DNA from: Paenibacillus sp. GSMTC-2017
GTDB lineage: Bacteria; Bacillota; Bacilli; Paenibacillales; Paenibacillaceae
Length of the DNA stretch: 64,000 bases
Assembly (NCBI RefSeq): GCF_016019935.1
Contig: NZ_JAECMT010000003.1
Location: 257,388-321,387 of the forward strand
Direction of reading: 5' to 3'
Both the position numbers and the translations under genes were made by a program. Below, piece by piece: positions 44,577 to 54,067 of this stretch. Numbering within the stretch: position 1 is the stretch's first letter; every line of letters begins with the position of its first letter. The notes beneath the pieces were generated by a model. The model had not been told where the DNA came from. It saw only the letters and a program-made list of their open reading frames with translations, and did not search any database.

Positions 44577-45355
44577 TCAGGGAAAAGACGGATGTCGAGT
44601 AGAAGTACTGTATAAGCATCCACTCTGAGTTAACTCATCTGCTATAAAAGGAATTTCGCTCTCCCGGATATAATAAGTCTCCGACTTTTGCTCCGTAATA
44701 ACAGTATACTGATCCATTGTGATATCTACGCCGTCTGCTATCGCAATCGCAGTTAAATGGTGTACAAGGGAACGTGTGATGCGGCTCACAGATTCTCCTA
44801 GCAAAGCAATGATCATATAGCTAAGACGAGATAACCAAATGAAATCACAGTTTGTCATGAGCGATACAGCTGTGCCATGGTCTGGCAACAATATCAAATG
44901 GCTTGAAAACCCAGTATCCATACCGCTATGAGATACGATGCGACTACCTTTATATTCTCCGAGAAACCAGCCAAGACCTATTGTTGCCATTTCCGCTCCA
45001 TAACCAGTGCTAGCAGTGGATTGCCACATACTAGTATAACTTGTAGGCGATATGATGTTATGATCATCTTTTCCGACACCTTTATTTACATGCACTAGAG
45101 CATATTTCCACATATCCTCTGCATTAGCATATAGCGTAGAACTAGGAGCATGTCTTCGATTGTACGGAAAGATTTCGCTTACTGTGGGTCCGTAGCCATC
45201 CCTTGCCGAGAGAATATGAGGCCCGGATAATTGCGTATCGATTTCTTGTTTTAAGTAGGAGCTTGCGTGCATACCTGCCGGTTCGAGGATATTGGTTTTC
45301 ATGCAATGATATCGCCTAACATCTCATATCCTATGTTACTGTATATTGCGGTTTA
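44577..45355 (-). pseudogene. Beta-lactamase-family serine hydrolase remnant
   Basis: The main frame (44577-45302, 241 residues) starts at KTNILEPAGMHAS and includes the HSGMDTGFSS motif and GLGWFLGEYKGSRIV, the C-terminal part of a class C-type hydrolase. Just upstream, in a different frame at about 45310-45345, the sequence reads YSNIGYEMLGDIIA, which is the YSN motif region. The 12 or so residues expected between the two pieces and the whole SxxK region are missing, and stops lie further upstream. The gene is therefore a decayed, 5'-deleted copy and cannot be active. Confidence 0.8.
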
Positions 45356-45465
45356 TCCCACTCAATGATTTAAGTCGCTACAACAGTTTTTGAAATGGTT
45401 AGTATAAGTAATTAATCGGTATAATTAATTTTTATCAAATGGCTTCTGAGATTACAAAAGAAATA

Positions 45466-45505
45466 GACCGATAGCCACTCATTAGAGTTGCTACCGGCCT
45501 TTTAA
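45466..45505 (-). terminator. Terminator after the DUF975 gene
   Basis: On the minus strand GGCCGGTAGC pairs with GCTATCGGTC, followed by TATTTCTTTT. Confidence 0.8.
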
Positions 45506-45519
45506 TCATCTGTTAGATA

Positions 45520-46251
45520 TTAATAAACTAATCGTAATTCATCTTCTGTTGTTAAGCCCTGAGCTAACGCTTGCTCACGTAGTTTCAGGTACAATTCAGC
45601 TTTCGTCGCATTGATATACGGTAGAACAAAGAGGACACCGACGAATAATGCTAAAACTCCTAGAATGATCCAACCTAGGAAACTTAGATCAAGTACGAAT
45701 ATACGGAATTTATGACCTCGCGTCATTCGATTACTTAACTCCACCGCACGTGAAGTGCCAATGTTGGGGTTATCCGCCAAAATATATGGCACCAAACTAT
45801 ATGCGTACGTCTTTACGATACCAGGAATGATGAGGAGAAGATACCATAAGAAAGTAAGGAATCCTTTCCAAAGCATTGCTTTCAAAATAGACCAGTAACG
45901 TTCACTTTTAAAGGAATATCCCAAATTGTTTAAGTTCACATCTTGTTCGGCAGATCGCTTAAAGTAGCGTGTCACACCAACTTCAAGTGCGAAACCAATA
46001 AAGATACGAAATGCAAATGCTAACAACATCCCAAAAATTAAAATCACTATGAAGATAGCTATGAATGGTCCCATAGCCGCCCAATCAATATCACTGCTCG
46101 AGGAATCGGATAAATCGAAATTTGAGTTAAAGCTCGGAACGCTACCTCCACCACCTACGAATGCCAAGATTATACTTGCCAAAAATGCTTTCCAATAAGA
46201 CTTGCGAAGAACATTTTTTGCTTTTTCCTTCAGTTCTTTACGATCCCACAT
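45520..46251 (-). CDS. DUF975 family membrane protein
   Basis: 243 residues. MWDRKELKEKAKNVLRKSYWKAFLASIILAF is the DUF975 opening (basic helix then membrane segment), and LWYLLLIIPGIVKTYAYSLVPYILADNP with SNRMTRGHKFRIFVLDLSF is its conserved core; about five membrane helices in all. The family is common in Firmicutes and its function is unknown. GAAAGAGGG precedes the ATG. Alone, with its own terminator. Confidence 0.9.
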   Translation of the reverse strand: MWDRKELKEKAKNVLRKSYWKAFLASIILAFVGGGGSVPSFNSNFDLSDSSSSDIDWAAMGPFIAIFIVILIFGMLLAFAFRIFIGFALEVGVTRYFKRSAEQDVNLNNLGYSFKSERYWSILKAMLWKGFLTFLWYLLLIIPGIVKTYAYSLVPYILADNPNIGTSRAVELSNRMTRGHKFRIFVLDLSFLGWIILGVLALFVGVLFVLPYINATKAELYLKLREQALAQGLTTEDELRLVY

Positions 46252-46325
46252 TCAAATCCCTCTTTCCTTACAAGCTCGATTACATATCATACATTATTTT
46301 TATTAATGTTCAAAGTGGAAAAGAA

Positions 46326-46502
46326 GTGAAATTTTTGTCGAAGTCTGATTTTGTAAAGATTGTTTATGAAGCCGTCCATACGATAATGTACCAGATTGCT
46401 GCTTGGGCAAAAGAGTCAGTTGCGCAAGCAGTAACGATCAAGTGGATGAATGGTGTTACGCATGCTCAATTCAAAGGGAAACAATTAGCTGTAATAAAAT
46501 GA
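46326..46502 (+). CDS. Possible small protein
   Basis: A GTG at 46326 behind GGAAAAGAA opens 58 codons (KFLSKSDFVKIVYEAVHTIMYQIAAWAKESVAQAVTI split as one amphipathic helix) ending KQLAVIK. Composition looks protein-like but no family is recognised and the start is weak; it could be a fragment. The 46503-46681 stretch after it holds nothing I can identify. Confidence 0.3.
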   Translation: MKFLSKSDFVKIVYEAVHTIMYQIAAWAKESVAQAVTIKWMNGVTHAQFKGKQLAVIK

Positions 46503-46681
46503 GGTTAGTAGTTATTGCTTCTGCTCTAATAGGTTACATGTAATTTTTGTTACGATATGTCTTGGAAATAGACGAGGTGCTTGAGTCAATAACCAGTTTT
46601 GAAATCCTGGGACAAATATTTAGTTACTTGAGTATAAGATACTGCGTAAACATTAGTAAAACCATATGCCCACATAATAAA

Positions 46682-46722
46682 AAAGTACCGTTTGCTTTTT
46701 AATGAAAGCTGAACGGCACTTT
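46682..46722 (-). terminator. Terminator after the small membrane protein gene
   Basis: On the minus strand AAAGTGCCGTT pairs with AACGGTACTTT, followed by TTTTATTATG. Confidence 0.85.
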
Positions 46723-46773
46723 AATGATATGTATGATTTTATGTGTAGATTGCAGCTGCTAAAGATAGGTTTA

Positions 46774-47082
46774 TTAAGCAGCGATAATACCTTTTGCATG
46801 TAGTGCGCTTTGAGCTTGCTCATTTGCTGGACGATATCCTTTTTCTAGCAGCTCTTTAATGTACATGTTGTTATAAATGAAGGAGAAGATAATGCCTGGA
46901 ATCCATGCGCCAAATCCTAAAGTGAAGAAACCAATTGCAGATGCAGTAAGGAACATAATTGCTGCCCATTTCAAATCTCCTCTGAAAAGAGCCGGGAAGA
47001 AACCGAAGAAGAACGTTGTCCAACTAAATCCTACCTTCACACTTTTCAAACCACCAGCAGCGTTTATCAGTTGTACATGCAT
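46774..47082 (-). CDS. Small membrane protein (DUF2628-like)
   Basis: 102 residues. KSVKVGFSWTTFFFGFFPALFRGDLKWA is the characteristic opening of a small membrane protein group close to DUF2628, followed by a helix (IMFLTASAIGFFTLGFGAWIPGIIFSF) and NNMYIKELLEKGYRPA. Two to three membrane segments; function unknown. AAGGAGAG lies upstream of the ATG. Confidence 0.75.
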   Translation of the reverse strand: MHVQLINAAGGLKSVKVGFSWTTFFFGFFPALFRGDLKWAAIMFLTASAIGFFTLGFGAWIPGIIFSFIYNNMYIKELLEKGYRPANEQAQSALHAKGIIAA

Positions 47083-47267
47083 AAATATAAACTCTCCTTT
47101 TATACAATGTTTTTAAGTCATTTTCCAGTATAGGGAATAATTATTACTTTGTCGATAAAAAAAGTAAATTGTCGTAAAAAAGTTTTCCGATGCTAAAAAA
47201 TGAGTATTATAATAGTGAGAAATAACAATATATCAAAAATAATTTGAAATGAATGGGGGAGCAACGA

Positions 47268-47975
47268 TTGCGCCTAGTTTTAAACGATATTAATAAGAAG
47301 TTTGAAGATAAAGAGGTACTAAGAGGAGCGGGATTTACCTTTGAGAAAGGTAAAATTTATGGACTGCTTGGTCGTAATGGAGCTGGCAAGACGACATTAT
47401 TTAACTGTCTAAGCGGAGAGGTTGCGATGGATAGTGGGGAAGTCTTGATTGAGGAAAATGGGAACTCGCGGAAGCTGAGCGAGCAGGATGTTGGGTATGT
47501 ATATTCGTTGCCGATATTGCCGGAGTTTCTGACAGGGTATGAATTTGTGAAATTTTTTATAGACATTAATCGGGATAAGCTGCAGATGGACAAGAGTATT
47601 GATCATTATTTTGACATGATGAGCATGACGATGGAAGATCGCCACCGATTAATAAAAGGTTATTCGCACGGAATGAAGAATAAGCTGCAGATGTTGTTAT
47701 TTCTGATGACGAAGCCACCTGTCATTTTGCTCGACGAGCCGCTTACATCGTTCGATGTCATCGTAGCACTAGAGATGAAAAATATGCTCAGAGAAATGAA
47801 AAGTGATCACATTCTCATTTTCTCCACACATATTTTACAATTAGCAACTGATCTATGTGATGAGCTTGTTGTTTTGAATAAAGGAGAGTTGTCAGCGGTG
47901 CCGTCTGAACTGTTGCATAGTGAAGATTTCGAACAATCCGTCATTAATTTGTTGAGGGACGAAAGCCATGTTTAG
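47268..47975 (+). CDS. ABC transporter ATP-binding protein
   Basis: 235 residues from the TTG at 47268, nine bases after GGGGGAG (47255-47261); an in-frame ATG at 47253 overlaps that site. Walker A is GRNGAGKTT, the signature is YSHGMKNKLQ (LSGGQ-like, degenerate), Walker B is VILLDEPLTSFD, and the H-loop is STHI. This is the type seen in exporters of the ABC-2 class. Its stop overlaps the start of the permease gene by eight bases, so the two subunits are translationally coupled. Confidence 0.9.
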   Translation: MRLVLNDINKKFEDKEVLRGAGFTFEKGKIYGLLGRNGAGKTTLFNCLSGEVAMDSGEVLIEENGNSRKLSEQDVGYVYSLPILPEFLTGYEFVKFFIDINRDKLQMDKSIDHYFDMMSMTMEDRHRLIKGYSHGMKNKLQMLLFLMTKPPVILLDEPLTSFDVIVALEMKNMLREMKSDHILIFSTHILQLATDLCDELVVLNKGELSAVPSELLHSEDFEQSVINLLRDESHV

Positions 47976-49575
47976 AACGTTCCTTACGCTGTTTTCCATA
48001 AGGGCCTCAACAACGACGAACATGCTTATTTATTACATTCAGAAGCTACCAATTATCGGCAAGTTGATTAAAGGAAATCTTTACTCACAGTTGGATGTAA
48101 AAAAAGCTATATCAATTATAGCGATAATTATTACCCAGTTGTTTGGGTTTGCACTTCGTTTCCTATATGTAGGACTTTTATTGTTTTTACCTGTAATAGG
48201 ATTAGGTGAAGGATTGTCTGATGAGGATCGCCTTAAACAGTTTGTACATATTTTTGCGATGATTAGTTTCGTGGCTGCAAGCGTTAGCACAGCGACTATT
48301 CTTGAGCCAAAACGTGAGAAATATGTAGCTGTGAAGTTGATGAGGATGTCGCCAACGAGGTATATGCAGGCAACGTTTGGTTATCGTTATCTCACTTTTT
48401 TTGTATATTTGGTACCTGCTATGCTCATATTCGGAACATTAGCGGGAGCTTCCTTTTTAGAAGCATTGTTATTAGCTGCATTGATTACACTATGGCGAAT
48501 TGCTGCAGAGTACGGGCATCTTAAACTTTTTGAAAAAACGGGAATTGTTTTGATTAAACAAACAGCTATCGTTTGGGTTGTTATTTTTGCTGGATATGTG
48601 GCTGCATACGTACCAATTTTATTGAATATAGTGCCACCTACAGAAATGATTTTATTGAGTTTGCCTGCGATAATTGTTATTACTGCGGGAGGATTATTCG
48701 CGGCGATAAAGTTGGTGCGTTATACCGGTTACAGAGAAGTTGTTGATGCGGCAACTAAAAGAGATGATCCGTTGCTTGATTTAGGCCGTATGATGACGGA
48801 AACCAATAAGAAAAGTGTAGAGTCGAAAGACAGTGATTATACGACAGACAACAAGCAGAAGATTAATCTTGAGAATAAAGAAGGGTTCGCATATTTGAAT
48901 GCGATTTTCTTCCACAGACATCGGAGTTTAATAAGCAGTCCAGTTAACAAACGATTGGCTATTATCGGTGCTGTAGGAGTAGTTGGCGTTATGTTGATGC
49001 TCCTATTCAAAAATAAAATGCAGCAATGGCATTGGGATTTAGAAGCGATATTTCCATTCTTATTTCTTATTATGTACTTCTTATCCGTTGGGGAAACCAT
49101 ATGTAAGGCGATGTTCTACAACTGTGATCTCAGTCTGATGAGGTATAGTTTTTACCGCAGTGCGGCCTATGAGCATTTTAAGATTCGTCTGGGGAAAATA
49201 ATTGGTATGAACTTGCTCATCGCAGCGACAGTTGGAGTTGCAATAACAGCTATCCATGCAGCTGCAGGAGGGGAATGGCTAAGCCAACAACTGCTTATGC
49301 TGTGGTTATGCGTCATTTTGTTATCTATTTTCGTCTCCATACATCATATGTTTATGTATTACATTTTCCAACCGTATTCTACTGAACTGAATGTGAAAAA
49401 CCCGCTGTACTATGCTGTGAACATGCTAGTATCTGCGGCAAGTGGAGTCATGATATTTTCTAGTGTTCAAGCAGTTCCTCTCACTATTGTTTTTGTCGCT
49501 CTGACAATCATTTATCTGGTTGCAGCACTTGTCCTTGTACGCAAGTTTGGTGCAAAGACGTTCCGTGTGAAGTAA
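47968..49575 (+). CDS. Large ABC-2-type transporter permease
   Basis: 535 residues with about twelve hydrophobic segments and a charged cytoplasmic loop near residues 255-310 (ATKRDDPLLDLGRMMTETNKKSVESKDSD). No family signature is obvious, but the size, topology and coupling to an ABC ATPase match the larger Firmicute ABC-2-like permeases. Together with the preceding ATPase it forms an exporter; the cargo is unknown. Confidence 0.8.
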   Translation: MFRTFLTLFSIRASTTTNMLIYYIQKLPIIGKLIKGNLYSQLDVKKAISIIAIIITQLFGFALRFLYVGLLLFLPVIGLGEGLSDEDRLKQFVHIFAMISFVAASVSTATILEPKREKYVAVKLMRMSPTRYMQATFGYRYLTFFVYLVPAMLIFGTLAGASFLEALLLAALITLWRIAAEYGHLKLFEKTGIVLIKQTAIVWVVIFAGYVAAYVPILLNIVPPTEMILLSLPAIIVITAGGLFAAIKLVRYTGYREVVDAATKRDDPLLDLGRMMTETNKKSVESKDSDYTTDNKQKINLENKEGFAYLNAIFFHRHRSLISSPVNKRLAIIGAVGVVGVMLMLLFKNKMQQWHWDLEAIFPFLFLIMYFLSVGETICKAMFYNCDLSLMRYSFYRSAAYEHFKIRLGKIIGMNLLIAATVGVAITAIHAAAGGEWLSQQLLMLWLCVILLSIFVSIHHMFMYYIFQPYSTELNVKNPLYYAVNMLVSAASGVMIFSSVQAVPLTIVFVALTIIYLVAALVLVRKFGAKTFRVK

Positions 49576-49688
49576 GCAAGTGTTTTCATGAGTGCCATAA
49601 AACTTAGCAAATATGATCAAAAACTTCCTGTAATCATTTGTTATTCTTCTATTAAGCAGAATAACGATGAGAAAAGGAATGAGTAACC

Positions 49689-49910
49689 ATGAATCTTTCG
49701 GTGATGGATTATGTGAAAGCAACTGCTATTGGACTTATTATGGCAGTCATTGTTTCCGGAATAAATATTGGCATTGCAAGTGCGATAAGTTGGTACAATG
49801 GGAATCCACCTGTCGATATTTTCTCAGTAGCACGGCTCGGCATATTTGGAGTAGTGTTCGTATTTGTAGGAACTCAATATTTGTTTTCTAAACAGAAGTC
49901 GAGGGGTTAA
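49689..49910 (+). CDS. Small two-helix membrane protein
   Basis: 73 residues behind AAAAGGAATGAG: VKATAIGLIMAVIVSGINIGIASAI is the first membrane segment, LGIFGVVFVFVGTQYLF the second, with a basic tail (SKQKSRG). No family recognised. It lies 113 bases after the exporter permease and may or may not be part of that unit. Confidence 0.6.
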   Translation: MNLSVMDYVKATAIGLIMAVIVSGINIGIASAISWYNGNPPVDIFSVARLGIFGVVFVFVGTQYLFSKQKSRG

Positions 49911-49959
49911 ACCGAATAAAGGGATGGAAGTAGCAGTGGGTTTGTAAGGGTGTGGGTTG

Positions 49960-50014
49960 GAGGGCTGTGACTGGTTATGAGCTTAGATGCTCAATCCTGT
50001 TGCAGCCCTCTTTC
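49960..50014. terminator. Hairpin between convergent genes
   Basis: GAGGGCTG (49960-49967) pairs with CAGCCCTC (50003-50010) with an inner GAGC/GCTC helix, followed by TTTC on the plus strand. Strength uncertain. Confidence 0.6.
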
Positions 50015-50024
50015 ATGCGATTTG

Positions 50025-50483
50025 CTATTGACCGATTGGTTTAACAACATATGCAATACTGTTTTCACGGTCGCCAATACGACCATCGATAGCTTGGAGC
50101 GCCCAGCCGAATGATAGAACAGAAGATAGCGAAAATGTTTCAGTTTCTGTAAGAGACACGATAACGGCTTCTTTACCAGGATCAAGCACTAGCTCAGCAT
50201 CAAGTTGTAATGCAATCAATATCCAGCTATGTATCCCTCGAATCGTATTGTATTTAATCTGATAGCCGTCATTTACTGCACGTTCAAATGTGTCGGCATG
50301 GTCGCGAGCTAACTCGGACAAACCCGAATAATTAAATTGAAACTTACTTTCATCTTTAGGTAGCTTGGAAGCATACACATTTCTAATTATTTCTTCGTTT
50401 GACCAGCCATATGCCTTTAACGATTCTAACTGAAGGGCGTCCCACTGTGATAATTTCGTTTCTGGTTTGATTACGTTTCCCAT
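50025..50483 (-). CDS. Hypothetical protein
   Basis: 152 residues from the ATG at 50483, nine bases after AAGGAG; the longer start at 50519 has no site. It begins GNVIKPETKLSQWDALQLESLKAYGWSNEEI and ends in a beta-rich part (AVIVSLTETETFSLSSVLSFGWALQAIDG). Soluble, no recognised family. It stands just downstream of the peptide-binding protein terminator and is probably an independent unit. Confidence 0.6.
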   Translation of the reverse strand: MGNVIKPETKLSQWDALQLESLKAYGWSNEEIIRNVYASKLPKDESKFQFNYSGLSELARDHADTFERAVNDGYQIKYNTIRGIHSWILIALQLDAELVLDPGKEAVIVSLTETETFSLSSVLSFGWALQAIDGRIGDRENSIAYVVKPIGQ

Positions 50484-50529
50484 ATCTACATTCTCCTTCG
50501 ATTCAAATGTACTATTCATATGCTATGCG

Positions 50530-50569
50530 AAAGAGACTGCCCGAGGCGTTTGCCTAGGACAGTCTCTTG
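50530..50569 (-). terminator. Terminator after the peptide-binding protein
   Basis: On the minus strand CAAGAGACTG pairs with CAGTCTCTT around a loop with CCTAGG, followed by TCGC. It closes the peptide importer operon. Confidence 0.8.
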
Positions 50570-50582
50570 CCGCTATGTGAGC

Positions 50583-52415
50583 TTATTTGCTTGCTTTATA
50601 TGCGTTCAGGAATTCTTTAGCTTTTGCTGGATCAGCTTTCAGTTCAAGACCAGTTTGAACAATCGGACTTAGTGTGGACACAGCCTTGAATTTATTGCCG
50701 CTGTAATAAGCCAAAAACTCATCTTGGTTAATCGAGTAAAGGACAGCTTTTCTTAGATCAGCACTTTCTGCAATAGGGCGGTTTTTCGTATTGAACAGTA
50801 GGTAAGAAGCAGCATTGCTTGGTACAGTTTGTAGAGCAAGCTTGCTGTCGCCTTTTACTACGTCAAATTTCGTTTCGCTAACTCCGTAATAGATGTGAAT
50901 CTCACCGCTGCGAAGTGCGGATAGGGCGCTGTCTGCATCTTTAATGAAACGGATTTTGATGGTAGAGATGTTTGGCTCATGTTCTGTACCCTTCATGTAA
51001 CCAGGGTTTTTGTAGAAAATAGCTTCATAATCATTTTTGTGTGACAAGATGTAAGGGCCGCTTGTGTTCAGTGTGTTGTTGTACTTGCTACCTTCTGTAA
51101 CCGTATTTTGGTCACCGTAAGGAATATCTTTGTTTACATCAAAGTTTGCAACATCGTACGTATTGATCTTTTCAACCTGTTTTTTAGATACGATACCTGC
51201 AGATTGGTGAGCTAGATAGTTTAATACTTGCGGGAAAGGTTTTGTCGTCGATAGTTTCACGACTTGGTATTTACCGTCTTTGTTGCTTGCTTGTGTTTTA
51301 TCTGCCACTAGTGCAGATATTTTTGTTCCAAGACCTTTTTCAAGGGCTGACTTCACAGTGTCACTGCCACCGGATACTTTTGTAGCATCAAGTACTGCGG
51401 GATCTGTTACTAACTCAATGTTTTTAATATGTTCATGGAGCGTATAAGTACGATGGTCTGGTACAGAGTTTTTGTCCTTCGCACGATTTAGTGAGAAGAT
51501 AACGTCGTCTGCGCCAACGCGCTCGCCAGTATTAACAACCGCTTTGTCTTTGATTGCAGCAAAGTTGATGTCATCTCTTAGGATGAAATAGTAGTCAGAA
51601 TTGCCTTCGGCAATTGCATGGTTAAGTGAAAGCGATCCTACAGAAGTGATCTTGTCGTCGTCTGTTAGGTTAAGTAGGCGAACGTTACTGTTTGTATTGA
51701 TGATGTTAATGGAACCGTCGTTACCTTTAATCGGATCAAGCGACGTTAGAGTCGGGATCGTAGATTGAAGTACAAGCGTGTCAGTCGTACGCTTGGACGG
51801 ATCTTTGAAGTCTAGATCTTCCCAAGGAAGGGAGCGGGATTCCGATATACGAACAGAATCTTTGTTAAGAACTTCTTGGTTAAGAGCTTGCGCCTTTAGT
51901 GAGCTATAGAGTGGAGCAATATAGGCTTTTTCAAAAACAAGCTTCTCTTCGAACTTTTTGTACGTCTCTTTGTATTGATCAGGTGTTTGAGCGGAAGCCT
52001 CTTCGATAAGAGCATCAATCTCAGAATCTGCAAGAATGCTGTAGTCTCCACCAGTCTTGAATAGTGAGCGTACTGCGTAGTCCGGGTTACCTGTTACAGT
52101 TGTCCAGCTAGTAAGAGCGATATCAAAGTTGCCAGCGTCTTGTTGAGCTTTATAGCTGCCGTAGTCTGCTTGTACATTTAGTTTTACGTTAAAACCGTTT
52201 TTCGTTAATTGGTCGCGAACGATGTTGAGATCAGCTTCATTAGCGCTCATACCAAGCAATTCGATATCAACTGCTTTGTTGTCAGTGACAACTTCTGTTC
52301 CTTGTGTTGGTTTAGGTACTTCTGTAGCTTCTTCTTTTGTTGTTACTTTGCAACCACTAAGCATAATCGATAAGCTCAGTATGAGTATTGCTGCAAATTT
52401 ACCTTTGTTCTTCAT
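50583..52415 (-). CDS. Oligopeptide-type ABC substrate-binding lipoprotein with circularly permuted SBP_bac_5 fold
   Basis: 610 residues. The signal peptide ends at IMLSGC (lipobox). Residues about 48-185 (VDIELLGMSANEADLNIVRDQL; GNFDIALTSWTTVTGNPDYAVRSLF; FEEKLVFEKAYIAPLYSS) correspond to the C-terminal third of OppA/DppA proteins. A linker (SRSLPWEDLDFKDPSKRT) leads into the usual N-terminal start, TLVLQSTIPTLTSLDPIKG, then GERVGADDVIFSLNRAKD and ADLRKAVLYSINQDEFL. The chain ends at DPAKAKEFLNAYKASK, exactly where a normal member would continue into the segment found at the front. No segment is missing, so this is a circular permutation and not a truncation. It should bind peptides outside the membrane for the adjacent permeases. 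TAGGAGGG gives a strong start. Confidence 0.88.
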   Translation of the reverse strand: MKNKGKFAAILILSLSIMLSGCKVTTKEEATEVPKPTQGTEVVTDNKAVDIELLGMSANEADLNIVRDQLTKNGFNVKLNVQADYGSYKAQQDAGNFDIALTSWTTVTGNPDYAVRSLFKTGGDYSILADSEIDALIEEASAQTPDQYKETYKKFEEKLVFEKAYIAPLYSSLKAQALNQEVLNKDSVRISESRSLPWEDLDFKDPSKRTTDTLVLQSTIPTLTSLDPIKGNDGSINIINTNSNVRLLNLTDDDKITSVGSLSLNHAIAEGNSDYYFILRDDINFAAIKDKAVVNTGERVGADDVIFSLNRAKDKNSVPDHRTYTLHEHIKNIELVTDPAVLDATKVSGGSDTVKSALEKGLGTKISALVADKTQASNKDGKYQVVKLSTTKPFPQVLNYLAHQSAGIVSKKQVEKINTYDVANFDVNKDIPYGDQNTVTEGSKYNNTLNTSGPYILSHKNDYEAIFYKNPGYMKGTEHEPNISTIKIRFIKDADSALSALRSGEIHIYYGVSETKFDVVKGDSKLALQTVPSNAASYLLFNTKNRPIAESADLRKAVLYSINQDEFLAYYSGNKFKAVSTLSPIVQTGLELKADPAKAKEFLNAYKASK

Positions 52416-52541
52416 TGTAGTTCCCTCCTATTGGTGTAAAAAATATATGTGAACTCAAATGAATTCGTCGTCGATTCGTAGTTTCGTAACGTAGAAGTCG
52501 ATGGAATATGAATGAGCTACATGACATTAATACAAAATCGA

Positions 52542-54053
52542 TTAATGATCCAGCTTTGGATCGAGTGCATCGCGCAGCCCGTCGCCAAGGAAATTGAATG
52601 AAAGAACGAGCATAATAATAGCGAGACCTGGATAGATAGCAGTAAATGCATGTGTTTCTAGATAAGCACTGCCTAGTTTTAATATGTTGCCCCATTCTGG
52701 TATATGTGGCTCTACTCCAAGACCAAGGAAGCTTAAGCTACTCGTCGAGATGACTGCTGTACCGATCGTTAATGTCGACTTTACGATCATTGGAGCAAGT
52801 GAGTTAGGTACGATATGTTTAAACAATATCGTCCAATCGCTTGAACCGAAAGCACGTGCAGCTTGCACGTATTCTAACGATGATACGAGCATAACGTTTG
52901 CTCTCATTGTCCTAGCATAGGTTGGAATAGCTCCGATACTAAGAGCAAGAATCAAATTAGTTGTGCTAGCGCCAAATGCAGCAATAATCGCGATAGCGAG
53001 CAAGATACCTGGAATAGCATAAAGAATATCTAGCGCACGCATAACGATGTTGTCCGTATGTTTACCGTAATAGCCGGATATTGCGCCGAGTGCCCCTCCG
53101 ATTAGGACAGGAATTAGGGTGGACAAGAATCCAACGATTAGTGAAATGCGAGCACCGAAGACGATACGCGAGAATAGGTCTCTACCGAAATTGTCAGTAC
53201 CAAGCGGATAAGTTAAGCTTGGTGACTGGAGAATGGCGCTGTAATTATTTTCGATGGCCAAACTGTATTCGAACGTTAAGTAGCTACTTATAGCCAAAAC
53301 AGTTAGAAATGTAATAAAGAGTAGTCCTAACATGGAAGTAGAACTTCTAGATAACCGTTCAACGAAGTTACCGAGCTTGGAGCCAGATGAATATCCGTTA
53401 TCTCTGATCTTAGCAATCAAGAGTAAACCAAGGAATAAAGAGAATATGTTACCTGAGATCGAAATGATAATATATGCACCTGCAACAATTCCCATCCAGC
53501 GAGGGGGAATAGCTTGGTCCCCATATTTGGCGATCAATAGCAATCCGACTAGTTGGATTACGATTGCGATAATTAGCAAAAACATACCCATAAGAAAGCC
53601 GTTGGCGACAAAAGGTTTAAACAGGTTAAGCGTTGATACAGCGAATACGAGTATCGTTGCGAGCAAAGAATAGACAGCGAGAGTATAAGAAGCGCTCTTT
53701 TTCCGTTTAATAAGTTGAAAAGCGCTACTAACAATAAATACGTTCGCTGTTAGCAAGCTTAAGAGCAGCGCATAGCCCAGTGATCTTGTGGATCGTTTGA
53801 TCTCACCTGAACGTGTGAGGTCTCTTTTAATGAGTGCCCATACAATGAATTGAAAGAGGGCAAACCCGAAATAAGTAAGAGTAGCTAACAATAATACTGG
53901 CTTCGCTGCTCCGTCAGCTTGCGAGAAGCTGTTCAGCAGCAGTATAAGAGCTAGAGCAAATGAAACAATGCCGGCGAAGCTGGCTTGGCCGTACTCTGGT
54001 GATGACTTTAGTCTGAACCGGATTTCTTGTTTCGATAATAAAGGATTGTTCAC
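52542..54053 (-). CDS. OppC/DppC-like permease with extra N-terminal membrane domain
   Basis: 503 residues from the GTG at 54053 (CAGGTG six bases before; the frame opens at a GTG three codons earlier). Residues from about 240 on are a standard DppC: LGTDNFGRDLFSRIVFGARISL, the EAA loop (YVQAARAFGSSDWTILFKHIVPNSLAP) and SSLSFLGLGVEPHIPEWGNIL. In front are about 230 residues with some six additional membrane helices (ALALILLLNSFS; YFGFALFQFIVWALI; ALLLSLLTANVFIVSSAF and others), absent from ordinary 300-residue DppC proteins. The gene follows the OppB-like gene by about 14 bases. Confidence 0.88.
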   Translation of the reverse strand: MNNPLLSKQEIRFRLKSSPEYGQASFAGIVSFALALILLLNSFSQADGAAKPVLLLATLTYFGFALFQFIVWALIKRDLTRSGEIKRSTRSLGYALLLSLLTANVFIVSSAFQLIKRKKSASYTLAVYSLLATILVFAVSTLNLFKPFVANGFLMGMFLLIIAIVIQLVGLLLIAKYGDQAIPPRWMGIVAGAYIIISISGNIFSLFLGLLLIAKIRDNGYSSGSKLGNFVERLSRSSTSMLGLLFITFLTVLAISSYLTFEYSLAIENNYSAILQSPSLTYPLGTDNFGRDLFSRIVFGARISLIVGFLSTLIPVLIGGALGAISGYYGKHTDNIVMRALDILYAIPGILLAIAIIAAFGASTTNLILALSIGAIPTYARTMRANVMLVSSLEYVQAARAFGSSDWTILFKHIVPNSLAPMIVKSTLTIGTAVISTSSLSFLGLGVEPHIPEWGNILKLGSAYLETHAFTAIYPGLAIIMLVLSFNFLGDGLRDALDPKLDH

Positions 54054-54067
54054 GGTTAGCACCTGCT

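Noticed and set aside
46161-46325. Upstream extension of the small frame ending at 46502.
   Set aside because: It overlaps the start of the DUF975 gene antisense and has no initiation signals; only the part from 46326 is kept, with low confidence.
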